Origin: an uncultured Paracoccaceae bacterium
Lineage (GTDB): Bacteria > Pseudomonadota > Alphaproteobacteria > Rhodobacterales > Rhodobacteraceae
Assembly: GCA_947493255.1 (NCBI GenBank)
Contig: CANLQK010000003.1
Span: forward strand, 1-64,000
Reading direction: 5' to 3'
DNA length: 64,000 nucleotides
The position numbers were made by a program, and so were the translations under genes. The notes beneath the pieces are model-generated. The model had not been told where the DNA came from and did not search any database. It saw only the letters and a program-made list of their open reading frames with translations. Positions 1 to 8,678 of the stretch are shown here, piece after piece (position 1 is the first letter of the stretch; every line of letters starts with the position of its first letter).

Positions 1-20
1 AAATCCTACTCCCGCAACCA
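1..20 (+). tRNA. 3' end of a tRNA gene (or att-site copy of one)
   Basis: The first 20 bases, AAATCCTACTCCCGCAACCA, read as the end of a tRNA: last part of the T loop, T-stem 3' strand CCTAC, acceptor 3' strand TCCCGCA, discriminator A and encoded CCA. They closely resemble the 3' end I recall for alphaproteobacterial initiator tRNA-Met, but the rest lies outside the window and identity is uncertain. It may be an intact gene cut by the window edge, or the partial copy left by an element that integrated at a tRNA. Confidence 0.5.
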
Positions 21-490
21 AAATCAAACATAAAATACAACACACTACGCACCTCGAGGCGCTATTTGCGTTTGGGCGTCAAATGCGCTGTGCTACAGCG
101 GTGCTACGGTTGACGCACTGAGCGTAATGCTGCGAAGAAGTTCTGAGTAGGCAACACATCTCAACTAGAGGATCGTTCTGCACGACTGAGATGGCATCCG
201 GCCCGCAAAGCCCACAGGAGTTTCTGCGATATGGGCGGAATGCGGTCATTCGCTGCGGTGCAGTATTTAGCGACGTTTCGTCTGGGGCAGGGGTAACAAA
301 TCGCGCGACTCAATTGACCATAGCAGGTTTAAGTTGTCGGATGCCCGCATTAACGATACCTTAAGACTTATTAACTTTTTAAATTCATTTGTGTTCTGCC
401 CCAATTCTGTTTTCGAGCTCGGACTTTTTGCCAAACAGGTCCGTGGATTAATGGCATTCAAATGCCAAAATAATTTCGTTAGGATCCGAG
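21..490. other. Gene-free stretch upstream of the large repeat protein
   Basis: No convincing coding region. The short ORFs in the track here overlap each other on both strands and resemble nothing I recognise. The stretch directly before 491 is AT-rich (TTATTAACTTTTTAAATTC around 369-387) and could hold the promoter of the large repeat protein. An AGGATC sequence just before the ATG at 491 could act as a weak ribosome binding site. Confidence 0.5.
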
Positions 491-3400
491 ATGCCAATTT
501 CGACCACCCAAGACACTTCCAACTTATATCCTTGGACGCAAAAGACCTTGGAGCGGGACGAAAACGGTTTTTTGATCGGCGAAGTTGTGACCTTCGATGA
601 TGGTCGCATCCTCACGAAAACCGTGACAGATGGTGTGAAAACACTGGTCACATGGTCCGATCCGAACAATGCCACAAACTGGGCTTCGATATCGACCACG
701 TTTAATCCAACGACAGGTCAAAAAACTGCGCAAACACGTACAATGGATGATGGTCGCATCATTTCTACCACGTTTGATGTAGGTGTGATTTCTGAACGCG
801 TCATTACGGATGTTGCGAATGAATTCAATTGGTTGAGCACGACCAGCAGTTACGATGCGCAGGGTCGGATATCATCCTCTGTTGTCAGCCATGACGATGG
901 GCGAACGTCAACTACGACTTACGTGAATGGCGTCTTGGACCAGCGCACCGTGGCAGACACTGACGGCGCATTTATCTGGACGTCAACAGTATACGATTGG
1001 AACCCGGTAGACGGGCAACTTTTGACGGTCACGACGACGATGGATGATGGAACGATCATCGTCACAGGGCCCGCTTTGGGGCCGGAGGAGTCTACCGTTA
1101 TTCGCACTGATACAAAGGACAAATTCCTTTGGGAGAGCCGTGAAACAACATATGACGCGGCCGGCGCCATTGTTCAGCGTACCGTTGAATATGATGATGG
1201 ACGTATCGAAGTGGCAGAATTTACGGGTGGCGTGCGCAGCGAGACGACCATCAGTGATGTCGATGATGTGAAAGCTTGGGAAACGGTTGAGCTGACCTAT
1301 GACACCAAAGGGCAACTGACAGATCGCACCACAATCTATGATGACGACCGCGTGGTGACATCCACATACCAAGACGGTGTTTTGGCGACGAGGACGGTCG
1401 TTGATGTTCTGGATGCTTATAACTGGTTAGGTTTTTCCCTACGATTCGACGCCAAGGGCCGACTTGTAGAAAAAATTATTGGCTTTGATGACGGAGTGGT
1501 CAAAACCACGGCTTACCGCGACGGTGTTATATTTGGCTCTATCAAGTTCGACTACGAAGATGTCCATGCATGGGAATCCATAAGCACTGCTTACGGCCTG
1601 GGTGGCAGCGAGTTCGCTACCTTAACTGTGATGGATGATGGCTCTCGGATCTACACTGATCCACGTGGTCTGGAGATTATAACAGGTGGGACGCAAGCAA
1701 GTGCCGTCGAGGATCAGAGCTCTACCCTGACCACATCGGGCGCAATCACATTTGTAGACGGCTTCAGACAGGAGACTGCTTTTGACGCTCAAACGGTCGT
1801 GGGCACGAACGCTTACGGCACCTTTACCCTGCTTGCCGATGGCACATGGACCTACGCGGCGCTGAACGCGCAAACGGACATTCAAGCGCTGGGTGTTGGC
1901 GATACCCTGACCGACAGTTTTACGGCCCTGTCCGTGCAAGGCATAGAAGTTGTCGTAACAGTCACCATTGAAGGGCGCACAGATTCAGCACCGCTTTTCA
2001 TGAGTGATACGGAAATTGTCATTGGCGGCGCGGGCAATCTTGTGACGGCAGCACCGGTTCTTGATGTCCTTTCGCTCTTCACCAACGATAACAATCCGTT
2101 TTCTTACATCGGCGGAACGACTGGCTCTGCATTTTTCACGCCAGATTTCGTATTGGACACGCTCTCGCTCTCGGACTTCAACAATCTGGATACTGTCGGG
2201 GATCACAGTTGGACGTTCATCGTGCAAAACGATGACCTGTCAGAAACCACCACCGGGACCGTCACGTTAACCGTCGCGATGAACCACGATTTCGGCGTGG
2301 ATTATGACGGATCGACGAACGCGCTCGGGTCTGTGATTACCGGATCAAGTGCGCAAGACACGATCCTTTTCGGGGACAACGCAATTGGTGTGACCCTGAA
2401 TACGCTTGCAGGGGATGATGCGATTACCTTTGGGAGCAGGGCAGGAAACTCCGTGCAAGCCATTGATGTGTTCAGCGGCGAAGGCGATGACGTCATTACA
2501 TTTGGAACAGAAGCCGGCTATAACGCTGGCCAAATTCAAATTGATGCGGGAACGGGGAACGACACCATCACCTTTGGCGATAATGCCGGAAAGGACGCGA
2601 TTGCGGCCCCAGGTTTTGACGATGGGCTGATCAGCATTGTCGCGGGCGACGGGACCGACACGATTACCTTTGGCACCCTAGGGCTCGGCGCGCGTCTGTC
2701 GGTTGATGCCGGCGCAGGGGACGATCATGTGACAATCGGTTTTTCAACAAGTGGCACCAACGACGCAACGGTAATAGGTGGCCTCGGCGATGATAGCCTG
2801 ACCTTTGGCGACAACTTTGGCACGGGCGGGGACTCTGAAGTGTCTGGTGGTGACGGCAATGATACCCTTACCTTTGGCCACGGGGTCGGTCGTTTCGCAA
2901 ACTTTGATGTGACAGGTGGGGACGGCGATGACATCATCACGTTCGGCGTTGCTGCGGGGCAAAGTGCAGGCACTTTCAATGTGTTTGGCGGGGACGGCAA
3001 TGACGACATCACCTTCGGTGACCATGCCGCAGCAGGCGCATCAGCCTTCAACGTTAATGGCGGCAGTGGCAACAACACCATCACCTTTGGCGATATAACG
3101 ACGGGCTCTTTACCTGGCAACGTGAGTATCACAGCCGGTGACGGGGATGACACCATCGTCACGGGGTTATCATTGAACCAGGAAGTGAGTAACAGCCTAC
3201 GGATTGATACTGGCGACGGCACAAATTCGGTTACGATTGGCGACAACCAAGAAGAGCTGACCGTCACCGGTGGGTCTGGTGTGGACACGATAAGCGTTGG
3301 CGCAAATACTGGCAGTACAAGTCACGTAACGGTCATTGATGGCGGCGGCGGCAGCGATGTCATCTCGATTGGGGAAAACTCTTCTTTCCTGTCGGTTGTC

Positions 3401-4813
3401 GGCGGTGCGGGTGACGATGTGATTAGCGTTGCGGATCGATCAACGGCACAAACAACAAACGTCCAATTTTCAGTGGTTTATGCGGGTGTCGGCGCGGATA
3501 CGATTACAATCGGCACGACAGGGTTCACCCAAATTTTTCTTGGCCAAGACACCGACCAAGACAGTCTGACGTTTACTGGCGGATTTAGAGGTTTGACCAT
3601 CTATGACTGGACGACACACGACGCGCCCGTCACATTTGAAAACAGCGGGACGGTGGTCTGGTACGAGGCGCGTTATTTGCCGAGTGGGTGGCCTGCTCTT
3701 GTCTTGGTAAACGACGCGGGCCAATCGATAACGTTTGATGGAGCTGCTGGCGCTGACCCTGACCTGTTGGTCAGCGGCCTGAACCTGTTTGATAATTCAG
3801 CCCCCGTCGCGCTTGACCCAAATCCGGGCTTCGGAGAGGTCGGCGTTGGCAATCTGTCGTCTCCGTACTCATTGGATTTGCAAACCCTGTTTTCAGATGC
3901 GGATACGGGCACGGTGAACTTTGAAACCATGACAGTCACCGCAACGGGGTTGCCGACAGGGTGGACCCTGACCAACAGCGTCCTTCAGCGCGACGCTGAA
4001 ACGTCGATTGCCACGTTAGGCACCCATGAAATCACGCTGACGGCGACGGATGCGTCGGGTGCCTCGGGGCAGATCACCCTCGATCTCGTCATCGCGCATG
4101 AACATGATTTCGGCGACAACTTTGGCAGATTATCTAGTGCAGGCACCACCGTCGGAAGCATCGGCGACGACACGCTTGTCTTTGGAGCGAACACCGGACG
4201 GTCGGACCGTGGGTTTGTTCAGGTCGATACCTACGCTGGCGAAGACACACTGACCTTTGGCGCGTCCGCTGCAACCAACGAAGGCACGCTAATCGTGAAT
4301 TCTGGCGATGACGATGACTCTATCACGTTCGGTGATCGCGCTGCGCAAGGCGATGGCAACCTGACCGTCAACAGTGGCAGCGGCAACGATATCGTGGAGT
4401 TTGGTGATTTCGCGGGTGAGTTCAACCCGTTCGCGATGCGTATCAATACAGGAACAGGCGACGACATCGTTATCTTTGGTATTGAGGCCGGCAATGAAGC
4501 GGCTGACTTCAAGATCGACCTCGGCCTTGGGGCTGACCGCGTGATCTTTGACGAAAACGCTGGACGTATCACGGTCGACCTTGGTCTGGACAGCGATGTT
4601 GATACGCTGATCTTCGCTGGAACGTTTTCAGAAGGCATCACCGATATCACAATCGAAAACTGGGTGTCAGGCATTGATTTGATCGATGTGGACGACAGCC
4701 TGTTGTGGCTGATCCACGATGATGGCACGGACACGACGCTGAGCAATGGGACAAGCGATTTGACGTTCATCGGTATCACAGGCCTGACGGACGTGGATGA
4801 TTTCTTGATCTAA
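491..4813 (+). CDS. Large repetitive RTX-like surface/secreted protein (1440 aa)
   Basis: No gene-level name is recognised. Residues about 15-400 contain roughly eight degenerate repeats of about 48 aa, each with a DDGR-like turn, a DGV segment, a conserved W and a YDxxG motif. About 400-490 resembles a VCBS domain (GTFTLLADGTWTYA). From about 610 to 1060, and again from about 1210 to 1400, there are glycine/aspartate-rich units of about 25 aa built on GDGDDxITFG, like RTX calcium-binding nonapeptides but with a fixed ITFG ending. A cadherin-like stretch (about 1100-1205) separates the blocks. There is no N-terminal signal peptide and no cysteine, and the protein is strongly acidic. These fit export by a type I system using a C-terminal signal, as in RTX adhesins, but no T1SS genes lie in the window. 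Function is inferred only. Confidence 0.75.
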   Translation: MPISTTQDTSNLYPWTQKTLERDENGFLIGEVVTFDDGRILTKTVTDGVKTLVTWSDPNNATNWASISTTFNPTTGQKTAQTRTMDDGRIISTTFDVGVISERVITDVANEFNWLSTTSSYDAQGRISSSVVSHDDGRTSTTTYVNGVLDQRTVADTDGAFIWTSTVYDWNPVDGQLLTVTTTMDDGTIIVTGPALGPEESTVIRTDTKDKFLWESRETTYDAAGAIVQRTVEYDDGRIEVAEFTGGVRSETTISDVDDVKAWETVELTYDTKGQLTDRTTIYDDDRVVTSTYQDGVLATRTVVDVLDAYNWLGFSLRFDAKGRLVEKIIGFDDGVVKTTAYRDGVIFGSIKFDYEDVHAWESISTAYGLGGSEFATLTVMDDGSRIYTDPRGLEIITGGTQASAVEDQSSTLTTSGAITFVDGFRQETAFDAQTVVGTNAYGTFTLLADGTWTYAALNAQTDIQALGVGDTLTDSFTALSVQGIEVVVTVTIEGRTDSAPLFMSDTEIVIGGAGNLVTAAPVLDVLSLFTNDNNPFSYIGGTTGSAFFTPDFVLDTLSLSDFNNLDTVGDHSWTFIVQNDDLSETTTGTVTLTVAMNHDFGVDYDGSTNALGSVITGSSAQDTILFGDNAIGVTLNTLAGDDAITFGSRAGNSVQAIDVFSGEGDDVITFGTEAGYNAGQIQIDAGTGNDTITFGDNAGKDAIAAPGFDDGLISIVAGDGTDTITFGTLGLGARLSVDAGAGDDHVTIGFSTSGTNDATVIGGLGDDSLTFGDNFGTGGDSEVSGGDGNDTLTFGHGVGRFANFDVTGGDGDDIITFGVAAGQSAGTFNVFGGDGNDDITFGDHAAAGASAFNVNGGSGNNTITFGDITTGSLPGNVSITAGDGDDTIVTGLSLNQEVSNSLRIDTGDGTNSVTIGDNQEELTVTGGSGVDTISVGANTGSTSHVTVIDGGGGSDVISIGENSSFLSVVGGAGDDVISVADRSTAQTTNVQFSVVYAGVGADTITIGTTGFTQIFLGQDTDQDSLTFTGGFRGLTIYDWTTHDAPVTFENSGTVVWYEARYLPSGWPALVLVNDAGQSITFDGAAGADPDLLVSGLNLFDNSAPVALDPNPGFGEVGVGNLSSPYSLDLQTLFSDADTGTVNFETMTVTATGLPTGWTLTNSVLQRDAETSIATLGTHEITLTATDASGASGQITLDLVIAHEHDFGDNFGRLSSAGTTVGSIGDDTLVFGANTGRSDRGFVQVDTYAGEDTLTFGASAATNEGTLIVNSGDDDDSITFGDRAAQGDGNLTVNSGSGNDIVEFGDFAGEFNPFAMRINTGTGDDIVIFGIEAGNEAADFKIDLGLGADRVIFDENAGRITVDLGLDSDVDTLIFAGTFSEGITDITIENWVSGIDLIDVDDSLLWLIHDDGTDTTLSNGTSDLTFIGITGLTDVDDFLI

Positions 4814-4892
4814 CAGCACCACGCAGAGCATTTTATTCTATTCAAACCGCACTAGCAGCGGCAATAGAGCCGTCAACGTCCGCTTTGGGCCG

Positions 4893-5372
4893 TTAACAGA
4901 CTAATACATTCAAAATGATCGTCAGCATCGTCAGTTTGATAATCCTTTCGCCGGACCTGCCTTGACGCTCAAATGTCACCGTGACACCCATTCCCCTAAG
5001 CGGCGGTTGAACACGACGAATGATACTTGAGAGTTTGTTCTCCTGCTTCGGAAAACCAGTCGGATCATCAGTTAGGCGTGGGAAACGGTTCTGCAACGTC
5101 GCTTTCAACTCAGTCATCGTACCGGACCAGTTCGGACTTTGATTGACAAGTTTCAAGATTGCGAGCGCCACTGGATTACCTTCGACACTGGTTTAGTCTG
5201 CCGCCTCGCGATTGGCAGCGTATGAAGCCATGAAAGCGCCTGACGGCCAGCCAAGAGCGCTGATACCCACTTGGCAAAGTCAGCCATGCGCGGGCGCTCT
5301 TCCAATTGGACAGCACTCAAATTGCGAAGCGCGGTTGAAACGGCATCAAGCAGACCTGCAAGGATGAACGGA
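4893..5372 (-). pseudogene. Remnant of a mobile-element primase/helicase-like ATP-binding protein
   Basis: Two minus-strand ORF pieces and one further frame join into one protein tail: ILAGLLDAVSTALRNL and PRMADFAKW in one frame, then LGWPSGAFMASYAANR in another, then a stop, then VALAILKLV and SGERIIKLT. The order and motifs match the C-terminal part of a phage/plasmid primase-helicase-like family I know from integrated elements (ILGALLDAVS, PRMADFA, LGWPPGAF). There is at least one frameshift near 5250 and one in-frame stop near 5195. The N-terminal ATPase part is absent; it ends at about 5372 where the racemase remnant begins. It is non-functional relic DNA. Confidence 0.75.
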
Positions 5373-5374
5373 GT

Positions 5375-5890
5375 TTGCTTGTTCAGGGCGAGAAAGACGG
5401 GAACGCCGCGATCCCGCATCTTTTGGACCTGGTGAAACAGGCCGATGAAAGCGGAGCCAAAGCTATCATTATCGGCTGCTTTGATGACACTGGGCTGAAT
5501 GCTGCTCGTGAAAACGCCTCTTGTCCTGTCATCGGGATCGGGCAAGCGGCCTACCACCTCGCCTCGCTCTATGGGCGACGATTTTCGGTTGTTACGACCT
5601 TGGAGGTGTCCGTTCCCATTTTGGCCAGCAATATCAACAGCTATGGATTGGGAAACAATCTAGCCCGCGTCAGGGCAAGCGGTGTGACTTTGCTCGCCCT
5701 TGAGGACGATCGCGGAAATGCGACACGACGGGTCAAAGACGAAATCAGCGCTGCGCTAGCCGAGGATAACACTGATAGTGTTGTCCTGGGGTGCGCCGGT
5801 ATGGTGCATATCGTTGATGAAAGCGAAGACCTGCCGGTAAAGCTCATTGACGGTGTCCATTCAGCGGTGAAACTGGCGTCACTGTTTTGA
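5375..5890 (+). pseudogene. N-terminally truncated Asp/Glu/hydantoin racemase family protein
   Basis: The translation matches the C-terminal two thirds of the Asp/Glu/hydantoin racemase superfamily: GLLDxV-like start (HLLDLVKQADESGAKA), IIGCFDDTGLNAAR, PVIGIGQAA, FSVVTTL, LGCAGM and IDGVHSAVKLA. The second catalytic cysteine (VVLGCAGM) is present and the first is in the IIGCFDD segment. About 60 residues of the N-terminal Rossmann-like lobe, including the substrate-binding start, are missing. The sequence begins directly at the edge of the primase remnant on the opposite strand, so a rearrangement probably joined two broken genes. A TTG start could give a 171 aa product, but activity is unlikely. 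Confidence 0.65.
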
Positions 5891-5936
5891 AGCTTGCTTA
5901 ATTCGGATCCGTTTGCCAGATGAACTCTGAGCGACA

Positions 5937-5960
5937 AGGGCCGCCTGAGAAGGCGACCCT
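5937..5960 (-). terminator. Hairpin after the cyanase gene
   Basis: AGGGCCGCCT-GAGA-AGGCGACCCT forms a ten-base stem with one mismatch and a four-base loop, just beyond the cyanase stop codon. There is no strong T-run on the minus strand, so it may be a weak terminator or an mRNA-end stabilising hairpin. It could also serve the converging racemase remnant. Confidence 0.5.
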
Positions 5961-5969
5961 ACTGAAGTT

Positions 5970-6422
5970 TTACCAGCTGTTATATCCGAGATATTTGCCC
6001 GACATTTCAACTTTCACGCGGTCCCCTTTGGGGTTTTCGACCCGAGTGACAGACATGTCAAAATCAATCGCAGACATGATGCCATCACCGAATTTTTCTT
6101 GGATCAACGCCTTCAAGGTTGGGCCATAGACACCAACGATTTCATAAAAGCGGTAGATGCATGGGTCGGTCGGAACCGCCTGTTCCCAGATCTTGGTGGG
6201 GCTTTCGGACAGCACGCTTTCGGCCTCTTGCGGCAGGCCCATGACCTTGACCATGAGCGCGGCCTTTTCTGCTGGAAAAGCGTTCATGCCCATGGCGGCT
6301 GAATGGGTCCAGACAGGTGACATGTCGATCTTTTCGGCAATACCTTCCCATGTCATTCCAGCCTGTTTCTTGGCCGAGAGGATCATGGCTGTGACGTCTT
6401 CTTTGGTCATCATGTCTGTCAT
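5970..6422 (-). CDS. cynS: Cyanase (cyanate hydratase)
   Basis: Cytoplasmic enzyme (EC 4.2.1.104) that reacts cyanate with bicarbonate to give ammonia and CO2 by way of carbamate. The 150 aa length fits the family. The N-terminal helical domain (MTKEDVTAMILSAKKQAGMTWEGIA) is followed by the catalytic C-terminal dimerisation domain with YRFYEIVGVYGPTLKALIQEKFGDGIMSAIDF split by the conserved Arg, Glu and Ser of the active site, all present. I chose the ATG at 6422 (MTDMMTKED) over the track start because AAGGA lies at proper spacing before it. It is last in an operon with a NrtABD-type transporter, which implies cyanate import. Confidence 0.95.
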   Translation of the reverse strand: MTDMMTKEDVTAMILSAKKQAGMTWEGIAEKIDMSPVWTHSAAMGMNAFPAEKAALMVKVMGLPQEAESVLSESPTKIWEQAVPTDPCIYRFYEIVGVYGPTLKALIQEKFGDGIMSAIDFDMSVTRVENPKGDRVKVEMSGKYLGYNSW

Positions 6423-6453
6423 TTGTGTGGTGTCCTTCTTATGTATTGATTTC

Positions 6454-6933
6454 TTAAAGTCCAAGCTGGGTCAGGTCGGGGTGATCATCGGGGCGTGGCC
6501 CGGGCGCATCCCAATGAAACAAGCGTTCCGCCTCTGTGATGGGCACATCGTTGATCGAAGCGTGGCGCTTTGCCATGTAGCCAAGGGCATCGAACTCCCA
6601 GTTTTCATTACCGTGCGCGCGAAACCACTGGCCCTCGGCATCGTAGTATTCATAGCAAAAGCGCACGGCGATTTTGTCTTCACTATGGGCCCAGATTTCT
6701 TTGATCAGGCGATACCCATTCTCGGTGGCCCATTTGCGGGTCAGAAATTCTTCCACTTCTGCACGCCCGTTCAAAAACTCTGAACGGTTGCGCCACTTGG
6801 TATCAGGCGTATAGGCCAGTGCGACTTTGGCCGGGTCACGCCCGTTCCAAGCGTTTTCAGCCATCCGCACTTTTTGCACTGCGTCGTCAAAGCTGAACGG
6901 GGGCACCGGGGCGCGGCGTGGCTGGCTTATCAT
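6454..6933 (-). CDS. NTF2-like (DUF1348 / SnoaL-like) protein in the cyanate operon
   Basis: A 159 aa protein of the nuclear-transport-factor-2-like fold, DUF1348 family. Recognisable features are the helix with [10 protein letters not shown], the [13 protein letters not shown] segment, [14 protein letters not shown] and the [21 protein letters not shown] core. Members have no firmly established reaction. Its start overlaps the stop of the upstream ATPase gene by ATGA and cyanase follows 31 bases later, so it is translated with the cyanate import and hydrolysis genes. A role in cyanate, carbamate or nitrile metabolism is an inference from position only. The fold call is fairly secure; the function is unknown. 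Confidence 0.85.
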   Translation of the reverse strand: MISQPRRAPVPPFSFDDAVQKVRMAENAWNGRDPAKVALAYTPDTKWRNRSEFLNGRAEVEEFLTRKWATENGYRLIKEIWAHSEDKIAVRFCYEYYDAEGQWFRAHGNENWEFDALGYMAKRHASINDVPITEAERLFHWDAPGPRPDDHPDLTQLGL

Positions 6934-7832
6934 GTCTTGACCGCCTGTAATAATGGTTGCTCTTCCACCGCATCATCCTGCGTTTTGTCGATGCGAACTG
7001 TTTCAGGGGAATGGGTCTCGTCCGGCGCGCTTATTTGGCCCGCCAATTCTGCCGAGCGTTTCCCAAGAAACTGCACCAGATGATTGCGAATGGCGTAGTA
7101 GTTCGGGTGCTCCACAATATCGGTGCGCATGCGAGGTCTTGGAATGGTGATTTCTACACTTTCGGCGACGCGTGCCAGCGGTCCGTTTGTCATCAACAAG
7201 ATGCGATCGGCCAGCAGAATTGCCTCGTCAATGTCGTGGGTGATCATAAAGACCGTTTGGTCGGTCCCGCTCCATACCTTCAGCAATTCTTCTTGAATGG
7301 TGCCGCGGGTCAGCGCGTCCAGAGCGCCAAATGGCTCATCCAGCAACAGCAGTTTGGGTTCATTGGCGAAGGCCCGGGCGATGGACACGCGCTGTCGCAT
7401 ACCACCGGACAATTGGCTTGGCTTTCGGTGGATGGCGTCACCCGACAACCCAACTTTTTCCAAAAATGCGATTGAATGGTCCTCGACCTGTTGTTTGGTC
7501 CAATCGGGGAACCGCGCGGCCACCCCGAAGGTCACATTCTTCAAGGCCGTCAGCCAAGGCAGCAGCGAATAGTTCTGGAAGACCACGCCCCGATCAAGGC
7601 TAGGTCCCGACACTGCAAAGCCGTCCATCTTGACGACACCTTGGGTTGGCTCGGAAAGGCCAGCCAGGATGTTCATTATGGTCGACTTACCGCAACCTGA
7701 ATGCCCCAAGATACAAACGAACTCGCCCTTTTCGATGCCAAAGCTGGCGTTTTCGAAAACCGTGAACTCGCCGCCTTTGCCGTCCGGATAGCGCTGGGTC
7801 AGTTTTTCAATGCTTAGAAATGAATTTGCCAT
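6930..7832 (-). CDS. cynD: Cyanate/nitrate-type ABC transporter ATP-binding protein
   Basis: Cytoplasmic ATPase of a NrtD/CynD/TauB-type importer, 300 aa. Walker [10 protein letters not shown], signature [15 protein letters not shown], Walker [13 protein letters not shown] and the H-loop THDIDEA are all intact. A C-terminal extension of about 50 residues after the ABC domain ([18 protein letters not shown] and onward) is as seen in nitrate-type ATPases. It sits between the permease and the NTF2-like gene and overlaps the latter by ATGA. The cyanase at the operon end makes cyanate the likeliest substrate. Nitrate or nitrite cannot be excluded from sequence, as the families are close. Confidence 0.85.
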   Translation of the reverse strand: MANSFLSIEKLTQRYPDGKGGEFTVFENASFGIEKGEFVCILGHSGCGKSTIMNILAGLSEPTQGVVKMDGFAVSGPSLDRGVVFQNYSLLPWLTALKNVTFGVAARFPDWTKQQVEDHSIAFLEKVGLSGDAIHRKPSQLSGGMRQRVSIARAFANEPKLLLLDEPFGALDALTRGTIQEELLKVWSGTDQTVFMITHDIDEAILLADRILLMTNGPLARVAESVEITIPRPRMRTDIVEHPNYYAIRNHLVQFLGKRSAELAGQISAPDETHSPETVRIDKTQDDAVEEQPLLQAVKT

Positions 7833-7841
7833 AAGACCACC

Positions 7842-8678
7842 TTATTCCACGTAGGCCACGCGCCGCTGGAGCAGGCCGAAGGCCGCGTCCAGCAACATGC
7901 CGACAACGCCGATCATGAGAATTGAGAAAATGACGGAGGTCAGGTCGAGGTTGTTCCACTCGTTCCAGACGTAATACCCAATCCCGGTTCCGCCCACGAG
8001 CATCTCGGCGGCGACAATCACAAGCCAAGCGATCCCGATGGAAATGCGCATACCCGTCACGATGGTGGGGGCGGCGGCAGGTAGAACGACTGTAAAGGCT
8101 GTTTTGAAAGCACCGAGTTCATGGGTGCGCGCCACGTTCACCCAGTCTTCGCGCACGCCCGCCACGCCAAACGCAGTGTTGAGCAACATCGGCCAGATCG
8201 AACAGATGAAGATGACGAAAATGGCGGAGGCTTCGGAGTCTTGAATGATAAAAAGTGCCAGCGGCATCCACGCGAGTGGAGAGATCGGGCGCAGAACCTG
8301 AATGAACGGGTTGAGAGCCTTGTAAGCCACCGACGACATGCCGATCAGAAACCCGAGCGGGATCGCAATGATCGCTGCCAGAAAATAGCCTGTCAGGACG
8401 CGGTAGATCGAATAGCCGATCTGAATGCCAATGCCCTTGTCGTTAGGCCCCGCATCATAAAACGGGTTGGACAACTCTTGCCAAGCTTTGACAGCCACTT
8501 CGCTGGGAGGCGGCACACCAGCTTTCGCCGTGCCCGCCCCTGTCAGAAGTTCATACTCGGTCAGCTCGCCCGTGTTGACCGCTTGTGCGGAAATCGACAG
8601 TTCCCACACAAGCAACCCAACAATCAGAAGTGCAATCGACCAGATCGCTGCCCGCTTGTTTTCTGACAAAAGCTCCAT
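7842..8678 (-). CDS. cynB: Cyanate/nitrate-type ABC transporter permease
   Basis: Inner-membrane permease of the NrtB/SsuC/TauC class, 278 aa. The first transmembrane segment is AAIWSIALLIVGLLVWELS. About five more follow, with the cytoplasmic EAA-type loop (ELGAFKTAFTVVLPAAAPTI) that contacts the ATPase. A periplasmic insert after TM1 carries LLTGAGTAKAGVPPPSEV, usual for NrtB-like proteins. The start codon overlaps the stop of the upstream binding-protein gene (TGATG), so the two are translationally coupled. It works with the binding protein and ATPase of the same operon. Confidence 0.88.
   Translation of the reverse strand: MELLSENKRAAIWSIALLIVGLLVWELSISAQAVNTGELTEYELLTGAGTAKAGVPPPSEVAVKAWQELSNPFYDAGPNDKGIGIQIGYSIYRVLTGYFLAAIIAIPLGFLIGMSSVAYKALNPFIQVLRPISPLAWMPLALFIIQDSEASAIFVIFICSIWPMLLNTAFGVAGVREDWVNVARTHELGAFKTAFTVVLPAAAPTIVTGMRISIGIAWLVIVAAEMLVGGTGIGYYVWNEWNNLDLTSVIFSILMIGVVGMLLDAAFGLLQRRVAYVE

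Noticed and set aside
2725-3288. 187-aa minus-strand ORF inside the repeat protein
   Set aside because: Its Ser/Pro-rich repeats are simply the antisense reading of the GDGDDxITFG units; the same holds for 4231-4779 minus.
2400-3480. CRISPR-like or DNA tandem repeat
   Set aside because: The repeats are protein-level, imperfect at DNA level, unevenly spaced and inside one long open frame.
5153-5557. 134-aa minus-strand gene
   Set aside because: Only its middle part matches a known protein; the ends are out of frame or lie in the racemase remnant, so it is part of a pseudogene.
8121-8666. 181-aa plus-strand ORF over the cyanate permease
   Set aside because: Antisense shadow of the permease with Arg/His-rich composition and no domain.
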